This document shows positions 16,771 to 26,127 of a DNA stretch of 64,000 nt, in pieces. The notes under the pieces are model-generated. The model was given only the letters and a program-made list of their open reading frames with translations, was not told the origin of the DNA and did no database searches. Position 1 is the stretch's first letter. Every line of letters starts with the position of its first letter. The stretch comes from MED-G105 sp038522945 (GTDB lineage: Bacteria > Pseudomonadota > Alphaproteobacteria > Caulobacterales > Parvularculaceae), in contig JBCBJV010000009.1 in NCBI GenBank assembly GCA_038522945.1, forward strand, positions 62,001 to 126,000. Reading direction: 5' to 3'. The translations under genes and the position numbers were made by a program.

Positions 16771-17748
16771 CTAAATAATATCCTCAAATGTGGTCGTATT
16801 CGTGCGGTGATAGGTTAGGGTTTCAAGATAGTCGAGCGGGTCTTTAACTTTGACAACGGCCCCGTCAATCTGGTGGATCCAATCATAAAGACGCGTCAGC
16901 AAAAATCTTAAAGCCGCGCCCCGCAGAAAAAGCGGTAACGCCGTTTCTTCTTCAACGTTTAGGGGCCGTTTAGACTGATATCCCTCAATCAGGGCTTGGG
17001 CGTTTTGGTGCTGCCAGCCGTTCTGAAAGCACCATGCATTCAAAGTGACAGCAAGATCATAGGCAAAAAAGTCCGTACACGCGAAATAATAGTCAATTAT
17101 GCCAGAGATTTGCACGCCTTTGAAAAAAACATTGTCCGGAAACAAATCTGTGTGAACGAGCCCACGGGGAAGGGCGAAATCGTTCGTGACGTGATCAGTA
17201 TCGAGCCGACTTTGCGCCAGTAAGGACAGTTCATCGGCGATAATGTCATTCAACCCAGGACGGTAAACGTCGCCTTTTTCTGCGCATGCCTCAGCCAATT
17301 CTTGCCAGCCATGAAAGGAAAGTGGATTTGGCCGAGTGCGTTCGAAACCATTAGCAGCAATGTGAAGCTCGGCGACCATTTCTCCCATCATCCGACATGC
17401 CTGCGCATCAGGTATCATATTCGGATTGCCATCTAGGAAACTGATAATAACCGCAGGGCGGTCAGCTAGGGGACCAATAGTTTCGCCGTGCCGGTTTTTT
17501 ATTGGCTCCGGCGCAGCAATTCCTTTTGCGTTGAAATGCGCCATTGCTTCCATAAAAAACGGGAGGTCACTTTTGTCGGTCCGCCGCTCAAATAGAGTGA
17601 GGATAAATCTGCCATGTGACGTATGCAGATGATAGTTTGTGTTCTCAACGCCTTGCTGAATGCCTCGAAAATCAGTCAGCGTGCCGATATTATACTGCTT
17701 TAGAAACGCGACCAGTGCGTTTTTTTCGACATGAGTGTAGACTGCCAA
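16771..17748 (-). CDS. thrB: Homoserine kinase (aminoglycoside-phosphotransferase type)
   Basis: Phosphorylates homoserine for threonine synthesis. It belongs to the APH-like kinase fold, not the GHMP fold of enteric ThrB: GVENTNYHLHTSHGRFILTL near residues 33-52, LVHTDLFPDNVFF (catalytic loop with Asp and Asn) and GIIDYYFACTDFFAYDLAV (metal-binding Asp). Length 325 is normal. It lies 30 bases downstream of ispH and directly upstream of rnhA, all on the minus strand. The product is used by thrC at 10.4 kb. Confidence 0.93.
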   Translation of the reverse strand: MAVYTHVEKNALVAFLKQYNIGTLTDFRGIQQGVENTNYHLHTSHGRFILTLFERRTDKSDLPFFMEAMAHFNAKGIAAPEPIKNRHGETIGPLADRPAVIISFLDGNPNMIPDAQACRMMGEMVAELHIAANGFERTRPNPLSFHGWQELAEACAEKGDVYRPGLNDIIADELSLLAQSRLDTDHVTNDFALPRGLVHTDLFPDNVFFKGVQISGIIDYYFACTDFFAYDLAVTLNAWCFQNGWQHQNAQALIEGYQSKRPLNVEEETALPLFLRGAALRFLLTRLYDWIHQIDGAVVKVKDPLDYLETLTYHRTNTTTFEDII

Positions 17749-17778
17749 CTCAGCGCGCTCCCAAAACGACCAATAAAG

Positions 17779-18819
17779 CTAAATGACTGGCATTTTGAAA
17801 GCAATATCTTCCCTTGTCACTTCGACGGTCTCCACATCGAGTGCATGGTGCAAGGCAAGTTTTCCAAGGAAAGCCTCAACCAGTTCTTCCGGTGCGGAAG
17901 CCCCAGATGAGACCCCGATAACACCGAGATCGGTCATTAAGCCCGTATCAAAGTTCTCTGGATCAGGCACAAGGGTTGATGTCGCGGCACCGGCAGCTCT
18001 GGCAGTTTCGACCAAACGTACTGAGTTAGAAGAAGTAGGATCGCCGATCACGAAAAAGGCGTCGCAGCCCGGCGCAATCGCCTTTACTGCCTCTTGTCTA
18101 TTAGTCGTCGCATAACAGATATCAGCGCGGCTTGGGCCTTCAATTGCCGGGAATCGTCTTTTTAAGATCGCTATGATTGCCTCGGTTTCGTCTGCCGAAA
18201 GCGTCGTCTGTGTTGTGTAGGCGAGGTGTTCTCCGGTTGGCTGAATGTTTTGTGCGTCATTTTCATCCCGCACAAGTAATACGGTTCCATTAGGCGCTTG
18301 GCCGAGGGTCCCTTCAATTTCCGGGTGACCCTCGTGACCCACCAGGAGGACCTGATAGCCGAGACGATGCCAGCGACGGGTCTGGTTGTGTACTTTCAAA
18401 ACCAGCGGGCAGGTGGCGTCAATTGCCACCATATCTCGGTTGTATGCCGCTTCCTTGACAGATGTCGCGACACCATGGGCAGAAAAAACGATTGGGCGGT
18501 CGGCTGGCGCATCATCGACTTCATCGACAAAGACAGCCCCCATTTGAGCTAGGCGCTGCACAACATGGGCATTATGGACAATCTCATGCCGCACGAAGAC
18601 TGGGGCGCCGTATTTCGACAGCGTTTCTTCAACGGTCTGGATTGCACGGGATACGCCGGCGCAAAATCCCCTCGGTGCGGCAATTCTTACCGTCAACCGA
18701 CGGCTGTCTGTCGCCTTACTTTTTTTTGCCGCCTTTGTTTTGAGCTCTGGCTCTAGGGGGACGAACATCATACTTCTCTCGATCGGCGCTTGCGTTTCAT
18801 TCGATTCTGCCGCGTCCAT
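17779..18819 (-). CDS. ispH: 4-hydroxy-3-methylbut-2-enyl diphosphate reductase
   Basis: Last enzyme of the MEP isoprenoid pathway, an iron-sulfur reductase yielding IPP and DMAPP. The three cluster cysteines are visible in RGFCAGVSRAI, DATCPLVLKVH and DICYATTNRQ; HEIVHN and GDPTSSNS are also typical. ATG 18817-18819 has GGTGAG upstream and gives 346 residues with a Lys-rich N-terminal extension of about 45 residues before the conserved core; a start at 18861 would add 14 more. Heads the ispH-thrB-rnhA run. Confidence 0.93.
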   Translation of the reverse strand: MDAAESNETQAPIERSMMFVPLEPELKTKAAKKSKATDSRRLTVRIAAPRGFCAGVSRAIQTVEETLSKYGAPVFVRHEIVHNAHVVQRLAQMGAVFVDEVDDAPADRPIVFSAHGVATSVKEAAYNRDMVAIDATCPLVLKVHNQTRRWHRLGYQVLLVGHEGHPEIEGTLGQAPNGTVLLVRDENDAQNIQPTGEHLAYTTQTTLSADETEAIIAILKRRFPAIEGPSRADICYATTNRQEAVKAIAPGCDAFFVIGDPTSSNSVRLVETARAAGAATSTLVPDPENFDTGLMTDLGVIGVSSGASAPEELVEAFLGKLALHHALDVETVEVTREDIAFKMPVI

Positions 18820-18929
18820 TGCGGTCTCACCACGAGGGCGGTACCACCTTTTTCGCGCCATCGAACGGCAAGATTACGTTGTCTCGACGGCCATGAAATG
18901 ACTTAAAGTCGATATAGGAGTTTGGGAGT

Positions 18930-19487
18930 ATGAACAAAGTCGCAACACTCACGCTTTTCGCCGCATCATTGAGCGCATGTGCGGGGTCAGACGAGTTTCG
19001 AGCCTCCCAGGAGCGCAACCCGGCGCCTTGTCCGAATATTGTCGTGTTAAATGACGCGGCTCGCTTGGTGGATTTTGCCACCGATGAAAAGACGATCGAG
19101 AATGTCGCCTGGTCCGCTGAAATCGAAGATGTGTCCATTGGCTGTCGTTACTACTCGGACAAACCGATTGAGGCTTCGGTAGAGGTGGACCTCGCATTTG
19201 GGCGGGGGCCGGCTGCCGATGGAATCGAACGGGAATACCAATACTTTGTAGCGGTGACACGCACCGATAGCGAGGTTATCGCCAAGGAGACATTTACCGT
19301 CCCAGTGAAATTCGACCCGGACAAAAACGTCTATCGTCTTGAGGATGAGATAGACGAGATTGTAATCCCGCGAAAAGGCGAGGAAACGTCCGGACTGAAC
19401 TTTGAAATCGTGGTTGGATTGGTCGTGACGGCAGACCAGTTGCGGTTCAATCGGTCAGGCGAGAGCCTGAAATTCCCTGAACTCTAG
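18930..19487 (+). CDS. Lipoprotein of unknown function
   Basis: A 185-residue predicted lipoprotein. The signal MNKVATLTLFAASLSAC ends in an LSAC lipobox with Cys 17. The mature part has two further cysteines, is acidic and reads as beta-strand rich, with no family I can name. The start has TAGGAG and GGGAG within 15 bases upstream. It lies 15 bases before argS on the same strand, so the two are probably one transcript, though no functional link is evident. Confidence 0.65.
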   Translation: MNKVATLTLFAASLSACAGSDEFRASQERNPAPCPNIVVLNDAARLVDFATDEKTIENVAWSAEIEDVSIGCRYYSDKPIEASVEVDLAFGRGPAADGIEREYQYFVAVTRTDSEVIAKETFTVPVKFDPDKNVYRLEDEIDEIVIPRKGEETSGLNFEIVVGLVVTADQLRFNRSGESLKFPEL

Positions 19488-19502
19488 GGCACTCATACCT
19501 AT

Positions 19503-21275
19503 ATGACACTTACAGATGAGCTGTCGTCAATTGTTGGCGACGCATTCGAGGCCAATGGGTTTGATCGGAAGTTCGGACAGGTCCGCGTGTCTGATCGTCC
19601 GGATCTGTGCCAGTTCCAATGCAATGGTGCCTTGGCGGTCGCAAAATCCGAAGGTCGAAATCCGAGAGAGATTGGTCAATTGGTGCTTGATCGATTGGTT
19701 GGGCACAACTCGATCGAACATGTTGCTCTTGCCGGCCCCGGGTTTCTCAACTTTGACTTAAATGACGAGTTTCTCGGCGAAAAGCTCAAGGCGGTCGCGT
19801 CGACAGAGAGCCTCGGGGCTTATGGTGCGTCGAATAAAGAAAAGATCGTCATCGACTATGGTGGACCGAACGTCGCCAAACCTCTCCATGTGGGCCATTT
19901 GCGGTCTGCAATCATCGGTGAAGCGCTAAAGGGGATTTTGAGACTAGCCGGGCACGAGGTCACCGGTGATATTCACTTGGGCGATTGGGGCCTTCAAATG
20001 GGGCAGCTGATTTCAGAATTGGCGGTCAGGCAACCGGACCTTGTCTATTTCGATCCGGCTTACACTGGACCGTACCCGGAAGAACCGCCAATAACCCTCA
20101 AAGATCTCGAAGAGCTTTATCCGATTGCGTCTGCTGCCTGTAAGGCTGATAACGCCCGCGCCGAGCAAGCGCGGGTTGCAACACAGGAGCTCCAGACCGG
20201 TCGGGCAGGCTACCGGGCGCTCTGGCGGCATTTCGTCGACCTTTCGATCGCCGACATGAAAAACAACTATGCTGATCTTTCTGTTGAGTTTGACGTCTGG
20301 AAAGGAGAAGCGGACGCCGATCCCTACATCGAGGAAATGGTGAAGGATCTGGAGGCGAAGTCATTGGTCGAGCTTTCGGATGGGGCCAAGATCATTCGCG
20401 TCAGTCGTGAAAGTGACAAAAAAGAAGTTCCGCCGGTCATTCTTGTAAATTCAAAAGGGGCTGTTGGGTATCACGCCACTGACATTGCCACAATTCTTGA
20501 TCGTAAGAAGAACCACGATCCGGATCGAATCTTATATGTCGTCGACAACCGTCAGGCTTTGCACTTTGAGCAGCTTTACCGTGTGGCCGATGCAGCAGGC
20601 TACTTTCCTGAAGAGCGTTTGGAGCATCTTGGCTTTGGTACGATGAATGGCCCAGACAAAAAGCCATTCAAGACGCGAGAGGGAGGCGTCCTGAAGCTAC
20701 GGGATCTGATCGACCTAGTGACTGAAAAAGCCCGCGAGAGGCTTGCGTCGTCTGGATTCTCAGATGATTACACCGAAGAAGAGATGGCACTAATCCCGCA
20801 GCAGATTGGCGTCGCTGCATTGAAGTTTGCTGATTTGTCGAACCCGCGTACGACCGATTACGTATTTGATTTAGAACGGTTTGTCGCCTTTGAGGGTAAA
20901 ACCGGGCCTTACTTGCTTTATGCTGTTGTCCGGGTCGACGCGGTGCTTTCCAAAGCCGCGAAAGAGGATCTTGCAACTGTCGAAGGCGGTCTCGACTTTG
21001 TTTTCCAGAAAGAAGAAGAACGGCGGGTAGCGCTTACGCTCCTTGAGTTTGCTGATGCGATGCGAAGCTCGATAGACAAACGCTTGCCTCATATTCTCTG
21101 CGAGCACGCGTACACTCTCGCTCAGAATTTTTCAAAGTTTTATGCCGCATGCAGAATAAGTGACGAGGCTGATCGATCGGCTCGGTTAACCCGTATCGCC
21201 CTCTCGATTGCGGTTAAACGTCAATTAAGTGTCATACTTAAGGCGATGGCTATTCCTGTCCCCGCCAGAATGTGA
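19503..21275 (+). CDS. argS: Arginyl-tRNA synthetase
   Basis: Class I synthetase charging tRNA-Arg. The N-terminal Add-1 domain is followed by DYGGPNVAKPLHVGHLRSA with the HIGH-type motif HVGH near residues 136-139. FGTMNGPDKKPFKTREGGV holds the degenerate KMSK region of ArgRS, and the DALR anticodon-binding domain ends the 590-residue protein. Length and motif order are normal. Downstream, 245 bases separate it from the TonB-dependent receptor gene; no clear terminator was found. Confidence 0.96.
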   Translation: MTLTDELSSIVGDAFEANGFDRKFGQVRVSDRPDLCQFQCNGALAVAKSEGRNPREIGQLVLDRLVGHNSIEHVALAGPGFLNFDLNDEFLGEKLKAVASTESLGAYGASNKEKIVIDYGGPNVAKPLHVGHLRSAIIGEALKGILRLAGHEVTGDIHLGDWGLQMGQLISELAVRQPDLVYFDPAYTGPYPEEPPITLKDLEELYPIASAACKADNARAEQARVATQELQTGRAGYRALWRHFVDLSIADMKNNYADLSVEFDVWKGEADADPYIEEMVKDLEAKSLVELSDGAKIIRVSRESDKKEVPPVILVNSKGAVGYHATDIATILDRKKNHDPDRILYVVDNRQALHFEQLYRVADAAGYFPEERLEHLGFGTMNGPDKKPFKTREGGVLKLRDLIDLVTEKARERLASSGFSDDYTEEEMALIPQQIGVAALKFADLSNPRTTDYVFDLERFVAFEGKTGPYLLYAVVRVDAVLSKAAKEDLATVEGGLDFVFQKEEERRVALTLLEFADAMRSSIDKRLPHILCEHAYTLAQNFSKFYAACRISDEADRSARLTRIALSIAVKRQLSVILKAMAIPVPARM

Positions 21276-21410
21276 CTACGAACCTCTCTTCTTTTTGACA
21301 AAAAGTCATGAGTGAGATGCGCACAGTGTGCGAATTAAATTCGTAGTGCGTTAAAATCACGATGTATTTCTGCCTTCTCCACACCGATGTAAAAATGCAG
21401 CGTCATGCAA

Positions 21411-21428
21411 GTGACAATTCTTTGTCAC
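21411..21428. promoter_or_regulatory. Perfect inverted repeat upstream of TonB-dependent receptor
   Basis: GTGACAA-TTCT-TTGTCAC is a perfect 7-base inverted repeat with a 4-base spacer, centred about 100 bases before the receptor start. No T run follows, so it is more likely an operator than a terminator. The half-site TGAC/GTCA resembles sites of several dimeric regulators; I cannot assign one. Confidence 0.45.
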
Positions 21429-21520
21429 ATCGCTGAAACATCTCGGCCATACGCGAGCGCAGTCTCGGGATCAGGTGATCTCTCCCGTTGTTTTTCTTTC
21501 CAAGTGGTTGGGGATAATCC

Positions 21521-24500
21521 ATGAAAATTACACGGCTTCTTACAGCTAGTGCTTGCGCTATTGCTGCGGCAACAGCGACTACGAGCGTTGCCTACGCTCA
21601 GCAGATTACGTCAAACATCCGCGGTGTTGTGACGGATGCGAACGGCGCACCGGTCTCCGGCGCTGTTGTTCGTGTTGTTGATACGCGGACAGGCGCAGGC
21701 CGGTCAGTATCGACAAACGCAAACGGTTCCTTCTCTGTTCGGAACCTCCAGGTTGGCGGTCCTTACTCAGTTTCTGTTTCTGCAAGTGGCTTCCGCGGTG
21801 AGACGATTGAAGGCGTCTTCGCGTCGGTTTCCGGTGCAACTGAACTCAGCTTCGACCTTGAAAGCGCATCCGCGGGTGTCACTGACGAGATTGTTGTTGT
21901 CTCTTCACGCACCAACACCGCTGAACTGGCGATTGGCCCAAGCTCTTCGTTCGGCCTTGAGACCCTAGAAGCTCTTCCATCTATCCAGCGCGACATCCGC
22001 GACGTTATCCGGATCGACCCCCGCTTGACCGTCAATGGTGACAATGACGACAACGTTTCTTGCTTGGGTTTCAACAACCGTTTCAACCTTCTGACGATCG
22101 ACGGAATTCAGGCAAACGACCCATTCGGCCTTAATGCTTCTGGCTTCCCTTCACGGAACGCTTTGCCACTTCCATTCGACGCTGTTCGCGAAGTCTCAGT
22201 CGAATTCTCGCCGTTCGACGTTCAGTATGACGGCTTCCAGGGCTGTGCGATCAACACCGTCACCAAAGGTGGTACGAACGACATCACTGGTTCGGCATTT
22301 GCTGTGTTTAACTCGTCCGGCCTGACCGGCAAGACGCTTGAAGGCCGTGACGTTGCGGGCGACGAGTTCCGTGACTGGAACTGGGGTGCGTCTGTTGGTG
22401 GCCCAATCATCAAAGACAAGCTTTTCTTCTTTGTTTCTTACGAAGAGGTTCAGGACGGCGGCGACATCGTTGATGACGGTCCAGAAGGTGCAGGCTTTGC
22501 CAGCCCGGTAACGGGTCTTTCGCTCGACGAAGTCAACCAGGTCAGCGACATCCTGCAGAACGTCTACGGACTTGACTCTGGCGGTATCTCACGGGTTCTC
22601 CCTGAAGAATCTCGCCGGATTTTTGGTCGTATCGACTGGCAGATTAATGACAACCACCGTCTCGAAACCAGCTACCTGCGCTACCGGGAGAGCAACGTTG
22701 AGCCAGATGATCTTGGCTTCGACGCGCAGTTTATCTTCGCGAACACTTTTGAAGATGAAGGTAACGAGATTGAACAATACTCAGCTCGTTTGTTCTCTCA
22801 GTGGACTGATCGTCTATCAACCGAAGTCCGTGCTTCTCGGATTGACAACCAGGACCTCCAGGGACCAGTTGGTGGTGGTGAGGCTCAGTCGAGCAACCCA
22901 ATCCCGATCTTCCGCATTACCGAAAACGATGGCAACGTCCTTCAAAATGGCCCAGGTCAGTTCCGCTCTGCAAACGATCTGAAGACACAGATCGACCAGA
23001 TCCGGGTAAAGGCAGACTACGAAGTAGGCAATCACACATTCACGGCCGGTTACGACCTTAACCAGCTCGATGTGTTCAACCTGTTCGTTATCCAGGCGAC
23101 GGGTATCTTCGAGTTTGACAGCATTGCCGACCTCCAGGCTGGCACTGCGTCGTCGATCACCGCGAACGGCTCATTCTCTGGTGACATCAATGATGCTGCG
23201 GCGGAATTCTCCCGCTCAATTCACTCGCTTTACGTACAAGATGAGTGGCGGCCGACTGACGCTCTGACGATGACCCTTGGCCTGCGCTATAACTTCTACA
23301 AGTCAGGCGATGAGCCAACCGAAAGCCAGGCGTTTGTCGACCGGTACGGTTTCTCAAATACCCAGGGGTTCGACGGTCTTGAGGTCATCTTGCCTCGCTT
23401 TGCTATGAACTATGATGCTGGCGAAACATTTGCGGGCACAACAACTTTCCGTGCTGGTGCTGGCGTCTTTGCTGGCTCCGACCCAACGGTCTGGTTCTCA
23501 AACTCCTACTCCAACACTGGTTCCAACCAGGGATTTGGTGAGACTGGAGAAGCTCCTTGCACGGATGCTGATCTTCAGGTTATCCAAGGCGGTGCATTTA
23601 CGGGCATCCCGAACTGTATCCTAACGCAGCAGCAAGCCGAGGCCGCTGCAGGTCAGGGGCGTGTCGCAGCGATTGATCCTGATTTCGATATTCCATCAGT
23701 TATCCGTGGATCGTTCGGTTTTACCCACCGCACCGACTTTGCGGGGGCAGCTGGCGGGTTCTTTGATGATTGGCGCGTAGACATCGACGTGATCCATTCA
23801 CGCCGTCGCAACGCTCCAAACTTCGTTGACCTGACCCTGACGCCAATTGGAACAGCACCAGACGGGCGTCTGCTGTTTAACGCAGTTGATCCTCTTCTCG
23901 ACGGCTGCGACGCGACCTTCAACGGTAATCGTCAGCTCCCTGGCTTTAACGGCTCTGCTGATCAACTCGCTGGGGATGGCGCTTGTGACGCTGGCGGCGA
24001 CGACCAGGACATCCTTCTCACGAATGTTCGTGGCAAAGGTGAAAACGGTGGTTCGACAGTCTTTTCAGCCCAGTTCAACAAAGGCTGGGACTACACCACG
24101 CCGTGGGTTGGCTCAGAAGGCAGCTTGGATCTGACGCTCGGCTATGCATTCTCGAATGCGAAAGACGTCAACCCGACGACGTCATCAACGCAAACATCAA
24201 ACTTCGAAGAAGTGGCGCTTGCGAACATCAATGACCCGGCACTGAGCCCGAGCCCGTTCTTTAACGCGCACAATGTTACGGCTGCTCTTCGCATCCGTCA
24301 GGAATTCGTTAAAGATCTCGACACGAGCTTTAACTTCTTCTTGTCAGCTCGGTCAGGTCGTCGGTTCAGCTACACATATGACAACAATACGCCGACGCAA
24401 ACATTCGGTGACTCCGACAATGAAGAACGGAACCTGTTTTACGTTCCGACCGGTGTTAACGATCCATTGGTTGACCTTTCCGGCTTGGACGACGTTGATC

Positions 24501-24898
24501 AGTTCTTCCGTTTCCTGGAAACAAGCGGGCTTGATGAGTTCGCGGGCGAAATCAGCCCACGGAACGCCTTCAAGAACCCTTGGTTCATCGATCTTGACTT
24601 CCGCTTCCAGCAGGAGCTCCCGGGCTTCTTCGGCAACGATCGTCTGCTGGCCTATGTCGACATCGAAAACCTGCCGAACCTGATCACGGATGAGGCGAAC
24701 ATCTTCCGTGAGCACGACAACGGTGATGTTGGCGAAGCAGTGCCTGTATTGGATGCATCAATTGTAGACGGTCAGTATGTCTACACCAACTTCAACCCGG
24801 GTGGCAGTAACTTCGATGAAGGCGATGGCATCTTCCGAGACTTCGACGTTGATGACAGTGTCTGGGCAGTCCAGTTCGGCATTCGTTACGAATTCTAA
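21521..24898 (+). CDS. Oar-like TonB-dependent outer-membrane receptor
   Basis: An 1125-residue outer-membrane protein. Residues 1-26 are a signal peptide ending in AYA. Residues about 30-115 form a carboxypeptidase-regulatory-like (CNA-B type) domain (RGVVTDANGAPVSGAVV). Next comes a plug domain with a TonB-box-like DEIVVVSS, then a long beta-barrel with alternating strands ending in FGIRYEF with a C-terminal Phe. This order is typical of Oar/SusC-like receptors that import large substrates, often peptides or glycans, with TonB energy. The ligand is unknown; no substrate-specific neighbours are present. A palindrome precedes it and two hairpins follow. Confidence 0.9.
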   Translation: MKITRLLTASACAIAAATATTSVAYAQQITSNIRGVVTDANGAPVSGAVVRVVDTRTGAGRSVSTNANGSFSVRNLQVGGPYSVSVSASGFRGETIEGVFASVSGATELSFDLESASAGVTDEIVVVSSRTNTAELAIGPSSSFGLETLEALPSIQRDIRDVIRIDPRLTVNGDNDDNVSCLGFNNRFNLLTIDGIQANDPFGLNASGFPSRNALPLPFDAVREVSVEFSPFDVQYDGFQGCAINTVTKGGTNDITGSAFAVFNSSGLTGKTLEGRDVAGDEFRDWNWGASVGGPIIKDKLFFFVSYEEVQDGGDIVDDGPEGAGFASPVTGLSLDEVNQVSDILQNVYGLDSGGISRVLPEESRRIFGRIDWQINDNHRLETSYLRYRESNVEPDDLGFDAQFIFANTFEDEGNEIEQYSARLFSQWTDRLSTEVRASRIDNQDLQGPVGGGEAQSSNPIPIFRITENDGNVLQNGPGQFRSANDLKTQIDQIRVKADYEVGNHTFTAGYDLNQLDVFNLFVIQATGIFEFDSIADLQAGTASSITANGSFSGDINDAAAEFSRSIHSLYVQDEWRPTDALTMTLGLRYNFYKSGDEPTESQAFVDRYGFSNTQGFDGLEVILPRFAMNYDAGETFAGTTTFRAGAGVFAGSDPTVWFSNSYSNTGSNQGFGETGEAPCTDADLQVIQGGAFTGIPNCILTQQQAEAAAGQGRVAAIDPDFDIPSVIRGSFGFTHRTDFAGAAGGFFDDWRVDIDVIHSRRRNAPNFVDLTLTPIGTAPDGRLLFNAVDPLLDGCDATFNGNRQLPGFNGSADQLAGDGACDAGGDDQDILLTNVRGKGENGGSTVFSAQFNKGWDYTTPWVGSEGSLDLTLGYAFSNAKDVNPTTSSTQTSNFEEVALANINDPALSPSPFFNAHNVTAALRIRQEFVKDLDTSFNFFLSARSGRRFSYTYDNNTPTQTFGDSDNEERNLFYVPTGVNDPLVDLSGLDDVDQFFRFLETSGLDEFAGEISPRNAFKNPWFIDLDFRFQQELPGFFGNDRLLAYVDIENLPNLITDEANIFREHDNGDVGEAVPVLDASIVDGQYVYTNFNPGGSNFDEGDGIFRDFDVDDSVWAVQFGIRYEF

Positions 24899-24906
24899 TT
24901 CGTAAC

Positions 24907-24936
24907 GGCGAAAGACATCGGGGGGTGTCTTTCGCC
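24907..24936 (+). terminator. First hairpin after receptor gene
   Basis: An 11-base perfect stem (GGCGAAAGACA with TGTCTTTCGCC) closes an 8-base G-rich loop directly after the receptor stop. No T run follows, so it may stabilise the 3' end rather than terminate. Confidence 0.6.
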
Positions 24937-24950
24937 GGCCCAAACTAAAG

Positions 24951-24977
24951 GGGCGGCCCACGGGCCGCCCTTTTTTT
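24951..24977 (+). terminator. Rho-independent terminator of receptor gene
   Basis: A GC-rich stem GGGCGGCCC/GGGCCGCCC with a two-base gap is followed by seven Ts, a textbook intrinsic terminator. It lies 14 bases after the preceding hairpin. On the other strand folE ends 43 bases away. Confidence 0.9.
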
Positions 24978-25019
24978 GTTTATCTCGTTCGAAGGATACT
25001 TAGATGGCGTGCAAAAAAT

Positions 25020-25640
25020 TCAAACCCCGGCGAGTCGCATGAAACGTGCCTCCAGGGCGCTATCCTTCGCAAACTCACCGCGCATTGATTGCGTGACACA
25101 CGAAACGTCCGGTTTGTGAATGCCTCGGGTCGTAATGCACTGATGCTGAGCATCGATCAGGACCGCTACGCCGCGAGGCTCCAGCGCGGTTTCAATTGCA
25201 TCCGCGATCTGATTGGTAAGTATCTCCTGGCTCTGAAGGCGTCTCGAAAACACATCAACAACTCTTGCAAGTTTGGAAATACCAACAACCCGAGACGAGG
25301 GCAGGTAGGCCACATGAGCTGTGCCGATGATCGGCACAATGTGGTGCTCGCAATGACTTTCCAGGCGGATATTCTTCATCAGGACGATATCGTCATAGCC
25401 CTCGACTTCTTCGAAGGTGCGCGACAAAATCTCGATTGGATCGTCCTTGTACCCCGAAAGAAATTCCTCATATGCACCGATAAATCGTTTCGGCGTATCG
25501 CGCAGCCCCTCACGGCTCGGATCCTCACCAAAGTAAGTCAGCAAAGTTCGAACGGCTTTTTCTGCGTCAGCGCGCGTTGGGTGTGATGCGTTCTGGTCAT
25601 TTGCCGACATTGGGTCAAACGGAACGGTTTCGGCTGTCAT
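25020..25640 (-). CDS. folE: GTP cyclohydrolase I
   Basis: Makes 7,8-dihydroneopterin triphosphate from GTP, the first step to folate and pterins. The zinc ligands are visible in ESHCEHHIVPIIGTAHVAYLP and QHQCITTRG; EEFLSGYKDDP and TNQIADAIETAL are also typical. Length 206 is normal. The ATG is only three bases after the ribH stop, so it is the last gene of the riboflavin operon and is likely translated by coupling. This places a folate gene downstream of an FMN riboswitch. Confidence 0.95.
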   Translation of the reverse strand: MTAETVPFDPMSANDQNASHPTRADAEKAVRTLLTYFGEDPSREGLRDTPKRFIGAYEEFLSGYKDDPIEILSRTFEEVEGYDDIVLMKNIRLESHCEHHIVPIIGTAHVAYLPSSRVVGISKLARVVDVFSRRLQSQEILTNQIADAIETALEPRGVAVLIDAQHQCITTRGIHKPDVSCVTQSMRGEFAKDSALEARFMRLAGV

Positions 25641-25643
25641 GAT

Positions 25644-26111
25644 CTATGCCTCCGAAATTGATTTGATCAAGTTTGCTGTTTCAAGCGATGCGAGAGCTGC
25701 CTCAGCACCCTTGTTTCCGGCTTTTGTACCGGCCCGTTCAATGGCCTGCTCGATTGTGTCGGTTGTCAGAATTCCAAATGACACCGGGACGCCGGTTGTC
25801 GCTGATACCGAGGCAATCCCTTTGGCCGCCTCACCAGCCACATAGTCGAAATGGGCTGTCGCACCTCGGATCACGCAGCCAAGCGCCACGATGGCATCGT
25901 AGCGACCAGTTTCAGCAAATTTCCGGCAAACCAGTGGCAATTCGAAAGCACCCGGGGCAATTGCTTCATCGACCTTGGAAACACCATGGCGGGTGAGGGC
26001 GTCTTTCGCTCCAGCAATCAGGTGGCCAACGATAAAATCGTTCCACCGTGTAGAGACAATCGCCACGGAAAGACCTGTTCCAACCATGCTTCCTTCAAAA
26101 GTGCGTCCCAT
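25644..26111 (-). CDS. ribH: 6,7-dimethyl-8-ribityllumazine synthase
   Basis: Condenses 5-amino-6-ribitylaminouracil with dihydroxybutanone phosphate, the penultimate step of riboflavin synthesis. Motifs include VSTRWNDFIVGHLIAGA, APGAFELPLVCRKFAETG, VIRGATAHFDYVAGEAAKGI and PVSFGILTTDTIEQAIERAG, with the catalytic His in HFDYV. The 155-residue length is normal for the capsid- or pentamer-forming enzyme. It lies 16 bases after ribB and three bases before folE. Confidence 0.95.
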   Translation of the reverse strand: MGRTFEGSMVGTGLSVAIVSTRWNDFIVGHLIAGAKDALTRHGVSKVDEAIAPGAFELPLVCRKFAETGRYDAIVALGCVIRGATAHFDYVAGEAAKGIASVSATTGVPVSFGILTTDTIEQAIERAGTKAGNKGAEAALASLETANLIKSISEA

Positions 26112-26127
26112 CTTTGTTGGTCCCCCC

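Noticed and set aside
24907..24977. Twin hairpins as an attenuator or small RNA
   Set aside because: They lie directly after the receptor stop and the second has a full T run, so a tandem terminator is the simpler reading.
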